64,000 bases of DNA, from contig VWZF01002935.1 of the NCBI GenBank assembly GCA_013396755.1, positions 409,205 to 473,204 on the forward strand. The letters run 5' to 3'. The DNA is from Sclerurus mexicanus (lineage: Eukaryota; Chordata; Aves; Passeriformes; Furnariidae). The notes under the pieces were generated by a model. The model made no database searches. It was not told the origin of the DNA and saw nothing but the letters and a program-made list of their open reading frames with translations. Below are positions 10,300 to 21,587 of this stretch, piece by piece. A program made the translations under genes and the position numbers. Position 1 is the stretch's first letter; every line of letters begins with the position of its first letter.

Positions 10300-13200
10300 C
10301 GAATCATAATAGCATAAATCATAAATACAATACTGCATTATTAATATTTCCTCCTTTGGGTTTTCAGCTACCAAATATTAGTCTTATGGCTAATGCTTGG
10401 TTAAAACCCAAGTAATGAATCAGCTCTCGTTTTTATCACCACTAGCTGAGGGAAGAATTTGAAGGTTGTGGTTTTGAACCATTATTTAGCTTTGCATTGA
10501 AATTTTTCATCTTGGTTTCTAGTTTTCCACCAATGCTGGGCAGCAGAAAGCAATCTGCTATTCTTTAGCTTACATATTCCTCCTGAAAAAACACAAACCA
10601 AACCAACCAACCAAAGAGAAAAAAAAAATCTCCAGGCAGAGTTAGAACCTACTACCAATGTGACATAATAGAATCTCTATTTTTGCTTTATACTGTGAAT
10701 CTGTAACCAGGCCCCACTCTGTCAAATCAGAGCCCAGTTACACAACCTTTATTACAGGAATGCATCCTGTGTTTGCAGTGTTCTCCTTGCTCAAATAAAC
10801 CAGCCACGTGAGGTCTGAGCAGCTCATTCCAAAGAGGAAAAGTTGCTTTCCTCAGGGTCCCATTATAAGGTGCTCATACAAGTATTGTACCAAATCTACC
10901 CAAGCTTGTCTCTGCTGCGATAGGAAGAGCCTGGCTGTTTTCTGCTGGGGGCAACCTCTCCTGCACCCACTGCCCAGCCCTGCTGCTCCCTGGCTTGGGA
11001 CCCCTGCGGGGGGGCTTCAGGGCTGCACCTTTAACCCACTGACACAGTATTTCCATGAATGAAAGCAAACTCCTCTGCTGCTGCTTTTCCTCAGGGCAGC
11101 CCCCCAGTTCATTGCTCTGCACCGCCAGAGCTCCACTCCTCAGTCCGTACTTGGATCCAAGAGCCTGAAGGACAGGCTTGGCCAGGTGTTGCTTCTCTGT
11201 CACGTGGGACAAGTGCCCAGGCAGACCAGAGGATTCCTGAGGGCCTGAGAGCAGCCCTGCCTGCTGACTGTTCAAGTTTCAAATAAAAGCCTGAGCACGT
11301 TAAGAAAAGCCACAGGGTGGCAAGAGAGACAGTGTTTCATAAAACACAACCGGTGCCACAGGGAGAGGGCGAGTGCAGCCTTTCAGCAGCAGGGTTCCAT
11401 CTACCTCCGCTGGTGCCACAGCCCAGCCCCTCCGTTTCTTCAGAAACAGTCTGTACTCTGGGTCATAACCCTTACGTTACACACTATTGCCTCACAATAC
11501 AAACTGCCTTGTCAGTCAGTGAGCTAAGGCACAAAGATCTCGGTGTGAGGGAAATAAGCACCATGCCAGAACGCCAGAGGACATGCTGATATAATTATCA
11601 TTGCAAAGTTGTTTTAAAATCACCATTAACCCAAATAGTCATGGTTATACATCTGGGACAGTCTTCAATTTACTAGTCATGTGCTCTAACCTCTTTTTTG
11701 CATCCAAGGTTCTAAGGACAAATGTCACCCAAGTTATGTAAGCTAGGAGAGTTCTTGCTGCATTGCACGGGTAAAAAGATATTTAGAGTGGGGTGACACA
11801 TTGCAGATCCCAGTCTGCCATCAGAGATTCAGGAAAATGTTGAAACATGGGCCATCAAGAATAGTGAACAGAGCAAAGGAAAGCATTGAAGTCATGGCTT
11901 TGAGACCGCTATGCTGAACCAAATGTGTCAGCCAAGACAACATGAGGAGATCAGAGCCTGCTGCCAGACTACAGGAGCTGGACAATGCCCTCACATGAGA
12001 CGTATTTCCTCTTTGTAACAGCCCCCCTTGTCACTGTGCAAGTTCTCAGGAGTCTGAACTCCTGCAATATTATTTCCTACTTTGCTACTGCTTCATTTAA
12101 CCTGTCTGCCCTCAAACCCTCGCCCCCTCCTCCCTTCTCCCAAAAGATAACAATCACCTCCCAGGAGTTCTGAGCTTTAATTTCTGGCTGTAAAATGACC
12201 CAAGGTTCATGGCTCTCCCCAGCCCAGTAAAAACAGCGTAATTTGTTAGAAACTATTACAGACTTTGTGACACATAGGGTTGATGATTCCTATCCCCAGA
12301 GTAACAGGTGATTTGCTTTCCCACTGTGTCTTCCTTGCATACCAGTGTGTAACTGATCTGGAAGTAGGTCAGTAGTACACCCCATTAGCCTGAAGTGCTG
12401 AGATTTGGGTACAAAACTGCTCCACATCTCTCTGGTGAAGTAGTTTAGCATACACAGCAGGGAGTTTTTCTTTGAGCCTGCAGTTATAAATCTGAATATC
12501 CAACATCTCTTTGCTGGGGGAAATCTGGGAATGGGAAAGCCTAAGAAGATAACACACAGGTAGGTTGCTCCATGGATTATTCATGCACTGTCTTTGCTCT
12601 GATTCCCCAAGTATCTGTGCCCACTGTGAGAAAAGCTGCCCCACAGCCACATGTGGTGATAGTGCAAAAGAGATATACCAGCTTTAGAGACTTCTGACAG
12701 CCAAATTAAAGTTGCTTGCTGTGCTATGATCACTTGAAGATCATTAAAATGTTTTATAAGGAAAAAAAATTGCCCTGCGAGGCTTGAACTGATCAGTGAA
12801 GTCTTTTCAAAAGCCCCTTTCTCCCTCTCCTTTGCTCCATGCCCAGCTGGAGGCAGAGATCTGACCACCTTGTATTTTAGATAACATGCCACAGGCTCAG
12901 TTCCCTGGCTTTACCCCCATCTTTCACACAGGTGAAAAACCACCCCATTTTTTACACCAAAGGGCACGAATGACACCTGATGGAGCAGCAGATTTTCAGG
13001 AGCCAAACCCAGTAAACCCACTGTGGGAACACACCCCTGAGCCACCTGCACCCACCTCAGGGTGGGCTTTGCTGGTGTTGCCGGGCTGGCCTTGATGGTT
13101 TCCTCCAACATGATGCCCAGCAGGTAGGACACAGGGCTGCTCGAGGGGACGCTTCGCCCCCAGAGCATCCCCAACACACAACAAAAACGCCCCGTTTTTC

Positions 13201-13850
13201 TCATGTAAGACGACTCAAAACAGGAGATTTTTGGGAAAAAAAAAAAACAAAACCATTTACCTGGGAGCGCTGGTCGAGTGGGCCCCGCGCCGTGTGTCCT
13301 TCCCATCCTGCCCTCATGAAGAGCCCCTTCCGTCAGGGAACACGGCGAGTCCCGGCCTGAGCCCTCAGCAGGCTCAGGGGCTCCTCTGGTCTCCACACGT
13401 GGCACCAGTGACAGGTCCCAGCACCAACCTGAGATAATCCTTGCTGTCCTGCCCCCAGGAGGGCCCCTCCGGGCACACCTGGCCGCCTCAGCTTCTCCCA
13501 GGCACAGCCCACGGCAGAGTGTTCCCTCGGGCTTCTTCTCCCAGCACAGGTGGCTTCAATTTACCCCCCAAACCTCCCCTCCAGCCCACGCCCTGCGGTG
13601 GTCTCTGCTGGCCGTGTGAGGTCAGACCAGATCCCCTCAGGACGGGGCTTCAGGCTGTGCCCACCCCACAGCAGCCCCCTGTACTGAGCAAACTCCTTCC
13701 AGAGTTCCCTAGTAACTCACAGCTAAGGCAGCTGGGGAGAGCAGGACTGGGCAGTCCTTTAAATGAAGCACAGGAATACACGTGGAGCAGGGGGCGAGGT
13801 AAGGAGGGACATCAAATCAGTCACCCACCACAGGCAACGTTCTAGTCATG
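10300..13850. other. Non-coding stretch, nothing recognised
   Basis: No exon, RNA gene or clear repeat family was recognised. A poly-A run lies at 13,236-13,247. Short open frames at 12.9-13.8 kb reflect GC-rich composition on both strands and lack protein similarity I can name. Confidence 0.5.
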
Positions 13851-13866
13851 CAGGGAAAGCAAAGGA

Positions 13867-13872
13867 TTTATT
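13867..13872 (-). promoter_or_regulatory. RAB11FIP4: Distal poly(A) signal AATAAA
   Basis: The minus strand reads catgtaaataaatcc, with AATAAA at these bases. It overlaps a TGTAAATA Pumilio-type or upstream UGUA element, and a second UGUA (tgtacaat) lies just upstream in the transcript. Such UGUA elements favour cleavage-factor I binding near real poly(A) sites. Confidence 0.45.
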
Positions 13873-13928
13873 TACATGTCTGATTGTACATTTCAGCCAC
13901 CTGAAGGATCCACGTCAGCAAGGACAGC

Positions 13929-13934
13929 TTTATT
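13929..13934 (-). promoter_or_regulatory. RAB11FIP4: Upstream companion poly(A) signal AATAAA
   Basis: The minus strand reads gacaataaagctg. The signal lies about 62 bp before the distal AATAAA, and the two could serve as alternative cleavage signals for the same terminal region. Confidence 0.4.
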
Positions 13935-16900
13935 GTCCCCGGAAAGTATTTTGAGAAAATTCAGAGAAAACAGTGTAATGGCACATTGCAACAGTACTGA
14001 CATCATTTCACTGGTGTTGTCAATTACAGAATGAGATTAAAAGTAGCCATATGCCACTTTTGCTGGCTGCTTTTTTTCAGTGACAAGAGCAAGTGGACTT
14101 TGTTCATTTTTGTACCAAGCAGTCCTTAAAGTGAAAAAATAAAACCACCTCATTGCTTCTAAGGCAGCTTTGTGTTCTGTCAAATGGGTGCCAAATTCAG
14201 TCAAAAACTTCTGCTCCATGGGAGCAGAATATACTATTTTAGAGATCAAAACTCTGTGCTGAGTAAGATTTAGGGGATATGGATGATTTCTTCCTTGTGA
14301 CTTACCACAGTTTATTATCTCACTGTGCCTGGGGGCCGGTGAGCGGGGTACTGATAAACCACAAGGTGTGAGAGAGGGAACAATTCGAGGATCTCACCAG
14401 ATGAGGGGCTCAACACCCCAGAAATGAAACTACCAGCTCGAGAAGAGGCTGGTGGGAGGGAAGGACACTTCTAGGACCAGGTCCCTGGCTGCCAGAGTTA
14501 CAGATGTCCAGTCTCACAGCACATCTATTGAGCTCCCCAAATGCTGCAGGACAGTGCTGTGCCACAAGCCCCAAGGGAAGGAGTTTATTCAGCATTTGCC
14601 AAACTGTGAAAAGTGAGACACCCAAGTTCTCCAGTCACGCAGATCCAGGGTCTGTCCTTGGGAAACAGAAGCCAGGGAGGGAACAGAAGGATAATCTAAA
14701 GCATTTTAGGCACTCTAAGAGGGCAAGTCTATGAATTCGTGATGCTATTTCTTTTTCCATTTAAATGAGCAAAGTAAATCACTTGCCCAACCCCACAAAA
14801 ATAATCCCAAAACTGAAGTTAACCTGAAATGAGCAATGTGTTTAAATGAAGTTTTGGTCTGGTGTCCATTTCAAGTATAAAAAGAGGCAAATTGGCTCTA
14901 ATGGAAATAAAAACTATAATTGCCAAGTCAGGACCATAACATTTAGTTAAGTGTTTTATTATTTTGAATTAACTGAAGCCAACAAGTGGATAGAATTGGT
15001 CTCATAACGATACTAGAACAATAAATCTGCGGAGTGTGCGTGTAACATTGCCTTACAAAAGAGACCAGCCATCTGACACAACATATCTAAAAGAAGACAA
15101 AGAACTGCTAATTATGTTAAATTTCATTTGCTACGCAATTCAGACCATGATCTAGTGCTTCTAAAAAAACCTGTACAAAATGAGTATTTTTTACATCTCA
15201 GAGGCACATGAATACAAATCTGATCTATTTCATATATACACATGTACATTACAAGAAACCAGATGATCAAACGAGAGAAGTGTATATAAAAAGTGCCCAA
15301 AACAGACCATAAAATGTGAAAATAAAACGTATCCTCACAACAGAGAAGTAAAAGGCACAAGCACTAAAATATGTAACCATGCAAAAAACGTGGGTAGTCT
15401 GTGCAACGAAGAAAAACAAATGGCTCTCACAACTGATTTTACAGTAATTCCCAAAATGTCTCAGTATTTAAACATACATCAGTGCAACATTTACTGCCCT
15501 GTAGCAGGTTCACAAGATATGAAATTCTTGGTTCCCCTTCTGGCATCCTTTCTCCACAGCCAGAATAATTTAGCTACGGACAAGGTACTAAACAGAATAG
15601 GGCTGATGTTGGGTAGTTTAAGATCCCTGCGAGGAGGAACTTCAGCCCTCCTGCCCCCCTTACCCTCTGCACACTGAGTAGGTGTCACCAAGAACAGTCA
15701 CCTGCCCCTCCATGGGGCACAGCAGCTCTGAGGGGTTTGCCAGGATCACTGTCACAACACCGACACCAACCAGAAACACGTATTCTAGGGGCACGTGTCC
15801 AAACTACGCCACAGAAGCCCATGTTTATTACTGGGTGTTTTCATAAGGTTTAAGTCAAAAGTAATCTCACTCTAATGGTATGTTTGAACAGGTACTACTC
15901 TCGCAGTTGAGCAAAACCTCCAGACTTAAGCCAGTAAGCTGAAAGCCAAGGTATGAGCACTGTCAGCTGGCTCCACACTGTGGCAAAGCCTGGTACCGTG
16001 GCCCGAGCTGCAGATATTTCTGTCTTCATGGGCTGCTGCCTTTCCCTACGAGATGTGCTAGCCAGGCTCAGCTACAGGGCTGTGCCCCTCAGAGGGTGTA
16101 GGTACAGCAAGCTGTGGGACACCTGTACAGAATCCAGGCAAAAGCTGCATCACACCCCAGTGATCCCATACCTGTATCACCTTCAGATTTACCCTACCTG
16201 CTTGCATACCATGAGAATCAGCTACAAAATTCTGTCATGTATATGGGACACAACCAGTTCTTGTGATACACACAAAAAGCAAGGACAGGACTGGCCTGGT
16301 ATAAAGACAGGACTGAAATTCTTATCTCAGTAGCTAAAGCCATACTGACGCCAAGAACGTTGAATTTGCTCCTCCCGTCTGCTCAAAGTGCTGCCCTAAG
16401 GCACAAAGACACTCTGACAGTGGGCACAGTGGGGACAAGACCAAGAGTGCAAATGTCAACATAAAAAATACTGGGGAAGAATCCCAGAAAGAAACAACTC
16501 TTGCACATCAGAGCAACTCCCAGTGCATTATGAAGAATGACAGGATTCAGACCCAACACCTGCAGTCCTTCTCAAACTCTGAAGGTACATGCAGAGTTTC
16601 ATTTAATAGAAACCCACACACACATCAACACCAAACTGCTCCCAGGATCAATATTCTGAATTCAAAAATACTAAGAAACCCCAGGGATGATGCAAAGGAA
16701 CAAAAAGTCAGCAACTGTGGAACTATATCCTTTAAAACCAGCTGTGTTACAATCACCTGCCATGACTTCTTGACAGTGTTTCTTGAGAAACAAATGACTT
16801 GATGAGAATACGAACATTGCTACTTACACCAGGAACTGCTCAGTTAAAGTTTGAGTGAAGTTTTCACTTAAATCAATACAAGCCAAGCCGCTGATTTGGC

Positions 16901-17028
16901 AAGTGTTTGATCAGCTGCTACTTCCTTCCTTCCTTGGAAAAAATCCCTCAGACCACACCATACAGTATTTGTTTTAAGAGAAAACCACTGTATATTCACT
17001 GCCCTCAAAGAAGGGGGAAAAGTACTCT

Positions 17029-17034
17029 TTTATT
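17029..17034 (-). promoter_or_regulatory. RAB11FIP4: Possible internal poly(A) signal AATAAA
   Basis: The minus strand reads acaaataaaagag within the inferred 3' UTR. It could support a shortened 3' UTR of about 4.4 kb. Single AATAAA hexamers occur by chance in AT-rich DNA, so this is weak. Confidence 0.25.
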
Positions 17035-20000
17035 TGTAAATTCTAGTTCTTAAGACTCATCACATGTCACCAGCACTAGGATGCAGAGACTGCTGAGCAG
17101 TGCCTGGTGTAGCAGCCCTCAGTGTGTGTTTATATATCAGCTTCCAAGCCCTCATTTACAAAGCAGATTAGGGAGCCTAAACACTGCAGGTCTAGATCCT
17201 CTCCGGAGAGCAATGCAGTTCTACCAAAGTAAATGGAGCATTGCTGCACTCATACAGCAAAATATTTGTTGATACACATATCTTCGAGAATTAATAATGC
17301 TGTGTTCAACTCCCTACAGAGCTGGCTGAGAAACATCTGAATTTCTCCCAAAGACCACGAAAGGAAAGCTGGCAGCAAAAGTGCATTAGATGGGAAGGGT
17401 TTTTTTGAGACTTGCTACAAATTTGCATATTAAAAAATTCCTTGAAAATAGGTGGGACAGTTACAGTTTTGTCACTGCTGCCCTTCAAAATAGGACAAAT
17501 TCTTAAACAGTTTGAGTCTTTAAGAGAAGTTATTAAGCTGAAAACTCTTTTGATGTCAAAGCAGTTTTGAATAAGCATTACTCTGAAATCAAAACTAGGC
17601 AGCAGCTGAAGACTGAATTCCGGAGGGAGGCAGTCAATACCAGAAAAATCCTGAGAGACTACATTTCAGGTACTCTTAAGTGCAAGTTTTGAAAGAGCTA
17701 CTTTTTCTGCAGTCCCTTGTGTGTGGGGCTACCCTGACCAAGGGCAGCCTCCAGCCAAAAGCCAGTCATTTTTTCCACTGTACAGAAATACCTGCAGTGG
17801 TTTGCAACTGGTTTGACCAGAATATCATTTTGCTTTTCAGAATCTAAGGCCAAATGAACTAAGGAACAGATAAAAATACAGAACATGGGATTGTGTTTGC
17901 GTCCCCAAGGGTTAAATTAGAAGCACAAGTCTGACACAGGAATGTTTGTTGCATTTGTGTATTGCTAGAACATGGTGATCCCACATTTCTGTGTTTGGAG
18001 CTATTTACCCAGGGAAATGAGGCCCTTGTTCCACCAACAGCAACACTGGCAGAGGCAGGCTACGCTTCCCCAGCTGGCCTGAGAGCACAAAGGCAGCACA
18101 GCAAAGAATTAAAACTTATCAGAGAACAGACCCCCAAACTGGTGCCTCCCTATCGCCACATCTCCGTCTGTTCTGCCAAAGTGTCTGCCTGACACCTGAT
18201 CAAAGTACGCACTCTCTGCACCATCAGTGTCAGGTTACTCCTCCCCTGCCCCAGTGAGTCATCAAGTGATCCCTTCTTACCAAGTTACCTGCTTGTCATA
18301 AAATGTGATGACTTTTCTGAGATAGAAGGGCTCTCCAGGGCTTGAATTGCAAGACGGGTTGGGTGAATATCTGTAGTTACTCCGTTCTAAGAATGCAATT
18401 ACTAATTATTATTTTTAGAGGTGGATACCTCAGAGAAAAATGTATCTGTGAGTGAAATGCCTCTCCCACCTCCAACTCCCATTATTTGTCAAACACAGCA
18501 AGTATCTGGGTATGTATTTCAACAGTACCACACCAAGGGCCCCACACGAGCAGAAGGATAACTCCTTTACACGATAAAACAGAGCTACAAACACCACCAA
18601 CATGGTGGTAAGACAACTCTTCAAATGCAAACAATGGAGCAAGGAAGAGCTTCTAAATACTCAACACACTTGGGTACAGAAGTCCTGCAAGATTTTAGAA
18701 AATTCACTGCGAGGAACCCTTGGCTAGAATATCCCTTTCAGGACTGCAGCCACTACTAGTGACTGTTCACCTCTTATATATATAATTACCTGCACAAAAA
18801 CTTGGCTGTCACTAAAGTCATGTCTTCTGTTCGTGTCCATGGGCTCTGTGGTCTCAGTGAAGTAAGCCAGGCTCTGCTTTCAGTGAAACAGTCCTCAACA
18901 TTTGCTGATGTTCCACCCTAATGGGAATGGGGTTTAGATTATTAAAACTCTGAAGCCAAGTCCAGTCTACTTAAAAAATAATTAGGGGAAAACATTCAGT
19001 CACTAGCCTAAACTGCAACAGCTTCACTCTTCTTTAAATCCACTGCAGGAGAGAAGGACAGCAGTGTGACCTCCCAAACCCAGTCAGCTCCAGAAGCAGG
19101 GCCCTGCCTGGCACAGCAGGTTAGCAACAGCCACCACGATGTGGAAGAGTCTTCTGTGGCCCACACAAAGAGCAAAGTCCCTGGCACAGCCCAACAGGCA
19201 GAGGGAAATGGCATCACTGAAGTGCAGGTGGGGAGTCCTGCAGGCAGGTAGTACCAAGTGGCTTAACTGCTCCTCTCCTGCCTTCTGGATGGCACACCCA
19301 AAAGCAGCAGCAGAAAGGCAGATGTGTGGGGGTTTCCACTGCGTTCCACCTGCTTCTCCACAAACAGAACCTGCTGCAGTGTAGCACAGGACATTTTACA
19401 CCATTCCCAGGTGGCAAAGGAGTGGTTTTAAAATCCCTTCCTCCAGATTGCCCTAGAGCCTCAGGAACCGAGCCCTGGGACAACACTCTTTGAGCCAGAC
19501 TGTACCATTTCTCCTGCAGACACCTTTGTGTGCTGGGGGGTGTTGTGTCCCACAGCCTGTCCTCTGGTCCCTCTCTCTTTCCAGTTACTTTACACCTGCC
19601 TAATGCAGATACATAGAAACAAACTGTTTTCATTTTCTTGCCTTCAAGAAAGCCTGATTTCAGCACATCCCCTGCTTCCCATCACTCCAGCAACACAGCA
19701 CTGAAGGCAAGAGCACAGAGATTGCAGAAAAATATATATGTATTTACATCCATAACTGAATACAGTTTTATGTATTCAAAATCGGGGGAAAAGGCATCAC
19801 ATATACACACCAAGATACATCGAGAGAATACTAGGGGCAAGACACTGCCAACAGCAAGAAATACACAGAAAAGCACAGTCATTGCTACTGTAACATTCTT
19901 CTGGGAAGTGAATTCAATAGAGGAAACATCTCTATGCACTGGGGAAAGCCAGATACTCGGGCCTGTTTTTCCGTGCCAGTTGGTGTGAATCAGAAGTGTA

Positions 20001-20531
20001 AAACTTTTACTTTAAAAAAAAGTGCATGGAATAAAATTTGTTTTTAGCATTCAACTACCCAAACAATTCCATAAGCTCCTTATATAAGCTACATTATTAA
20101 TTAAAAGGGTCCTAGCCCTACAGTACACAGATCCAGCTCTGGAGAACACAGGCACATGTTGAAGTCATTCCTATTTAAGGCAGCATTTAAGCATAAACTC
20201 AACTTTAAAGCTTATGTCCTGTTGCACTGACTTCTCTGAGCAGTCTCAGTACACACAAAGTTAAGCACCTGCACAGCTGCTCATCTAAATGGGGATGTGT
20301 TCCCTGTTTGGAGCTTAGACATGCACATGTGCTCAGTCTGGACTGGTAACTCCTGCAAGACCAAGCTCCTCCTTTATCCTGCCCTATAGGTAAGAGCCAC
20401 TCCACAGCAGACTGCCCTCCACCTGAGTCAGGAACCAGCTGATCCTCTCCACAGCCTGCCCAAAAAACCTCCTTCTCAAGGGAGTGCAGCTATATGGGCT
20501 GGAAAAGCAACTCAGCACGTGATGTCAAGGG

Positions 20532-20555
20532 CTGCTCCTCCTCCTCCTCCTCCCC
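20532..20555. repeat. (CTC)n trinucleotide run
   Basis: The plus strand has a nearly perfect ctcctcctcctcctcctcc run within the inferred RAB11FIP4 3' UTR, so the transcript would carry a GAG-rich purine tract here. Confidence 0.8.
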
Positions 20556-21470
20556 TGAAGTGAGATATTTCATGCAATTTTTTTTTTCACCTGTTTCTTT
20601 TTTTCCTGTAAGAACCAGAATGTGTTCCTTCAGGGAAATCTTTAAAATCAGGGTGAGGGGAAGGGGCAGGATCCCAGAATTCATCTTAATGGCCCATGAT
20701 ACACCCCTGAAAATAGGGGAACAGATTGGAAGAGCTCTTTGCCTCAATGCTACAGGGACCCCCCTGGCATAAAAAACACACATGCACACACACTAAGGAG
20801 CAGGCTGGCTCAGAGCATCCCAAGCAGGCTCCAAAGTGATCTGACATCAAAAGCACTTTGTGCTGACAGTGGCAAACAAGTGGATGGTGATTTTTCACAA
20901 ATATGCAGTATCTTCCTCTTCTTCCCACTTACTTTGTCTTTTCCCAAAGCTTGTTTTTTGTTGTGGTTTTTTTCTTAACCCGATGTGTGGTTGAAGCACT
21001 AAAAGTTAATCAAATAGTAAATTACACAGTCAGCACCAGTCAGGAACTGAACCTGGGTATGTCAATTGGTTTGTGGTACCCAAATTCCTGGAAGAACGAA
21101 GAAAAAATTCTTGCTCCTAAAGTTAGGGCCACATCCATATGTTTCCATTGTCTTTTTTACCTTTACAACTAGAGGTAGAGTCATTTTGTCCAGTATCTAA
21201 AACAGCATGATCCAGTTATAGTGTTATTACATTAATATACAGTTTCCATCTTATCACAGGTATTGAAAGTGCATGGAAAAAGTCTAACCAAGCCAATTCA
21301 ATGACAAATAACAGTGTACCAAACGTCATATAAACACACCCGCGCACCCACACTCACATGTAGCGTATATATATATTTATAGATTAATTTACAGTATCAG
21401 AGTGTTGTTTAGATCCAGTGGCATGTGAAGAAATATCAGGCAGTTGCTGCTTTTCCTTCTCACGTTCTCT

Positions 21471-21587
21471 TCAGTTCTTTATTTCCAAGATAGACGGGTT
21501 GTGGTCCAGGATTGCCAAAATGATCTTGTCCATATACTGTCTCAATCTGTAATTTATCTCTTCCTGCTCTTTGAGGGCTTCCATGAG
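21471..21587 (-). CDS. RAB11FIP4: RAB11FIP4 last coding exon: Rab11-binding domain and stop
   Basis: The acceptor reads tgtttcag before CTCATGGAAG. The 38 codons give LMEALKEQEEINYRLRQ, then YMDKIILAIL, DHNPSILEIKN and TGA. This is the conserved FIP Rab11-binding domain, in which the hydrophobic YMDxII and the PSILEI part contact Rab11 switch regions. The last residue is Asn, where human FIP4, as I recall, ends in His. An AATAAA hexamer overlaps the final codons. Confidence 0.96.
   Translation of the reverse strand, partial: LMEALKEQEEINYRLRQYMDKIILAILDHNPSILEIKN

Larger units (their letters stand above)
13850..21470 (-). other. RAB11FIP4: Probable RAB11FIP4 3' untranslated region
   Basis: The DNA downstream of the stop codon at 21,471 has no further exon, no CR1 insertion and moderate AT-richness for about 7.6 kb. 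It ends at two closely spaced minus-strand AATAAA signals near 13.87-13.93 kb. The absence of mobile elements contrasts with the flanking DNA and suits a transcribed, constrained 3' UTR. A further AATAAA at 17,029-17,034 could give a shorter form. The exact end is an inference from signals only, and transcript data could place it anywhere in this interval. Confidence 0.4.

Noticed and set aside
9579..10415. 278-codon plus-strand frame in the CpG island
   Set aside because: It contains an N, overlaps open frames on all strands because of high GC, runs into CR1-like sequence and resembles no known protein.
1..13850. miR-193a or miR-365 hairpins, expected from mammalian gene order
   Set aside because: I looked for both mature sequences on both strands and did not see them. 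They may lie to the left of the window.
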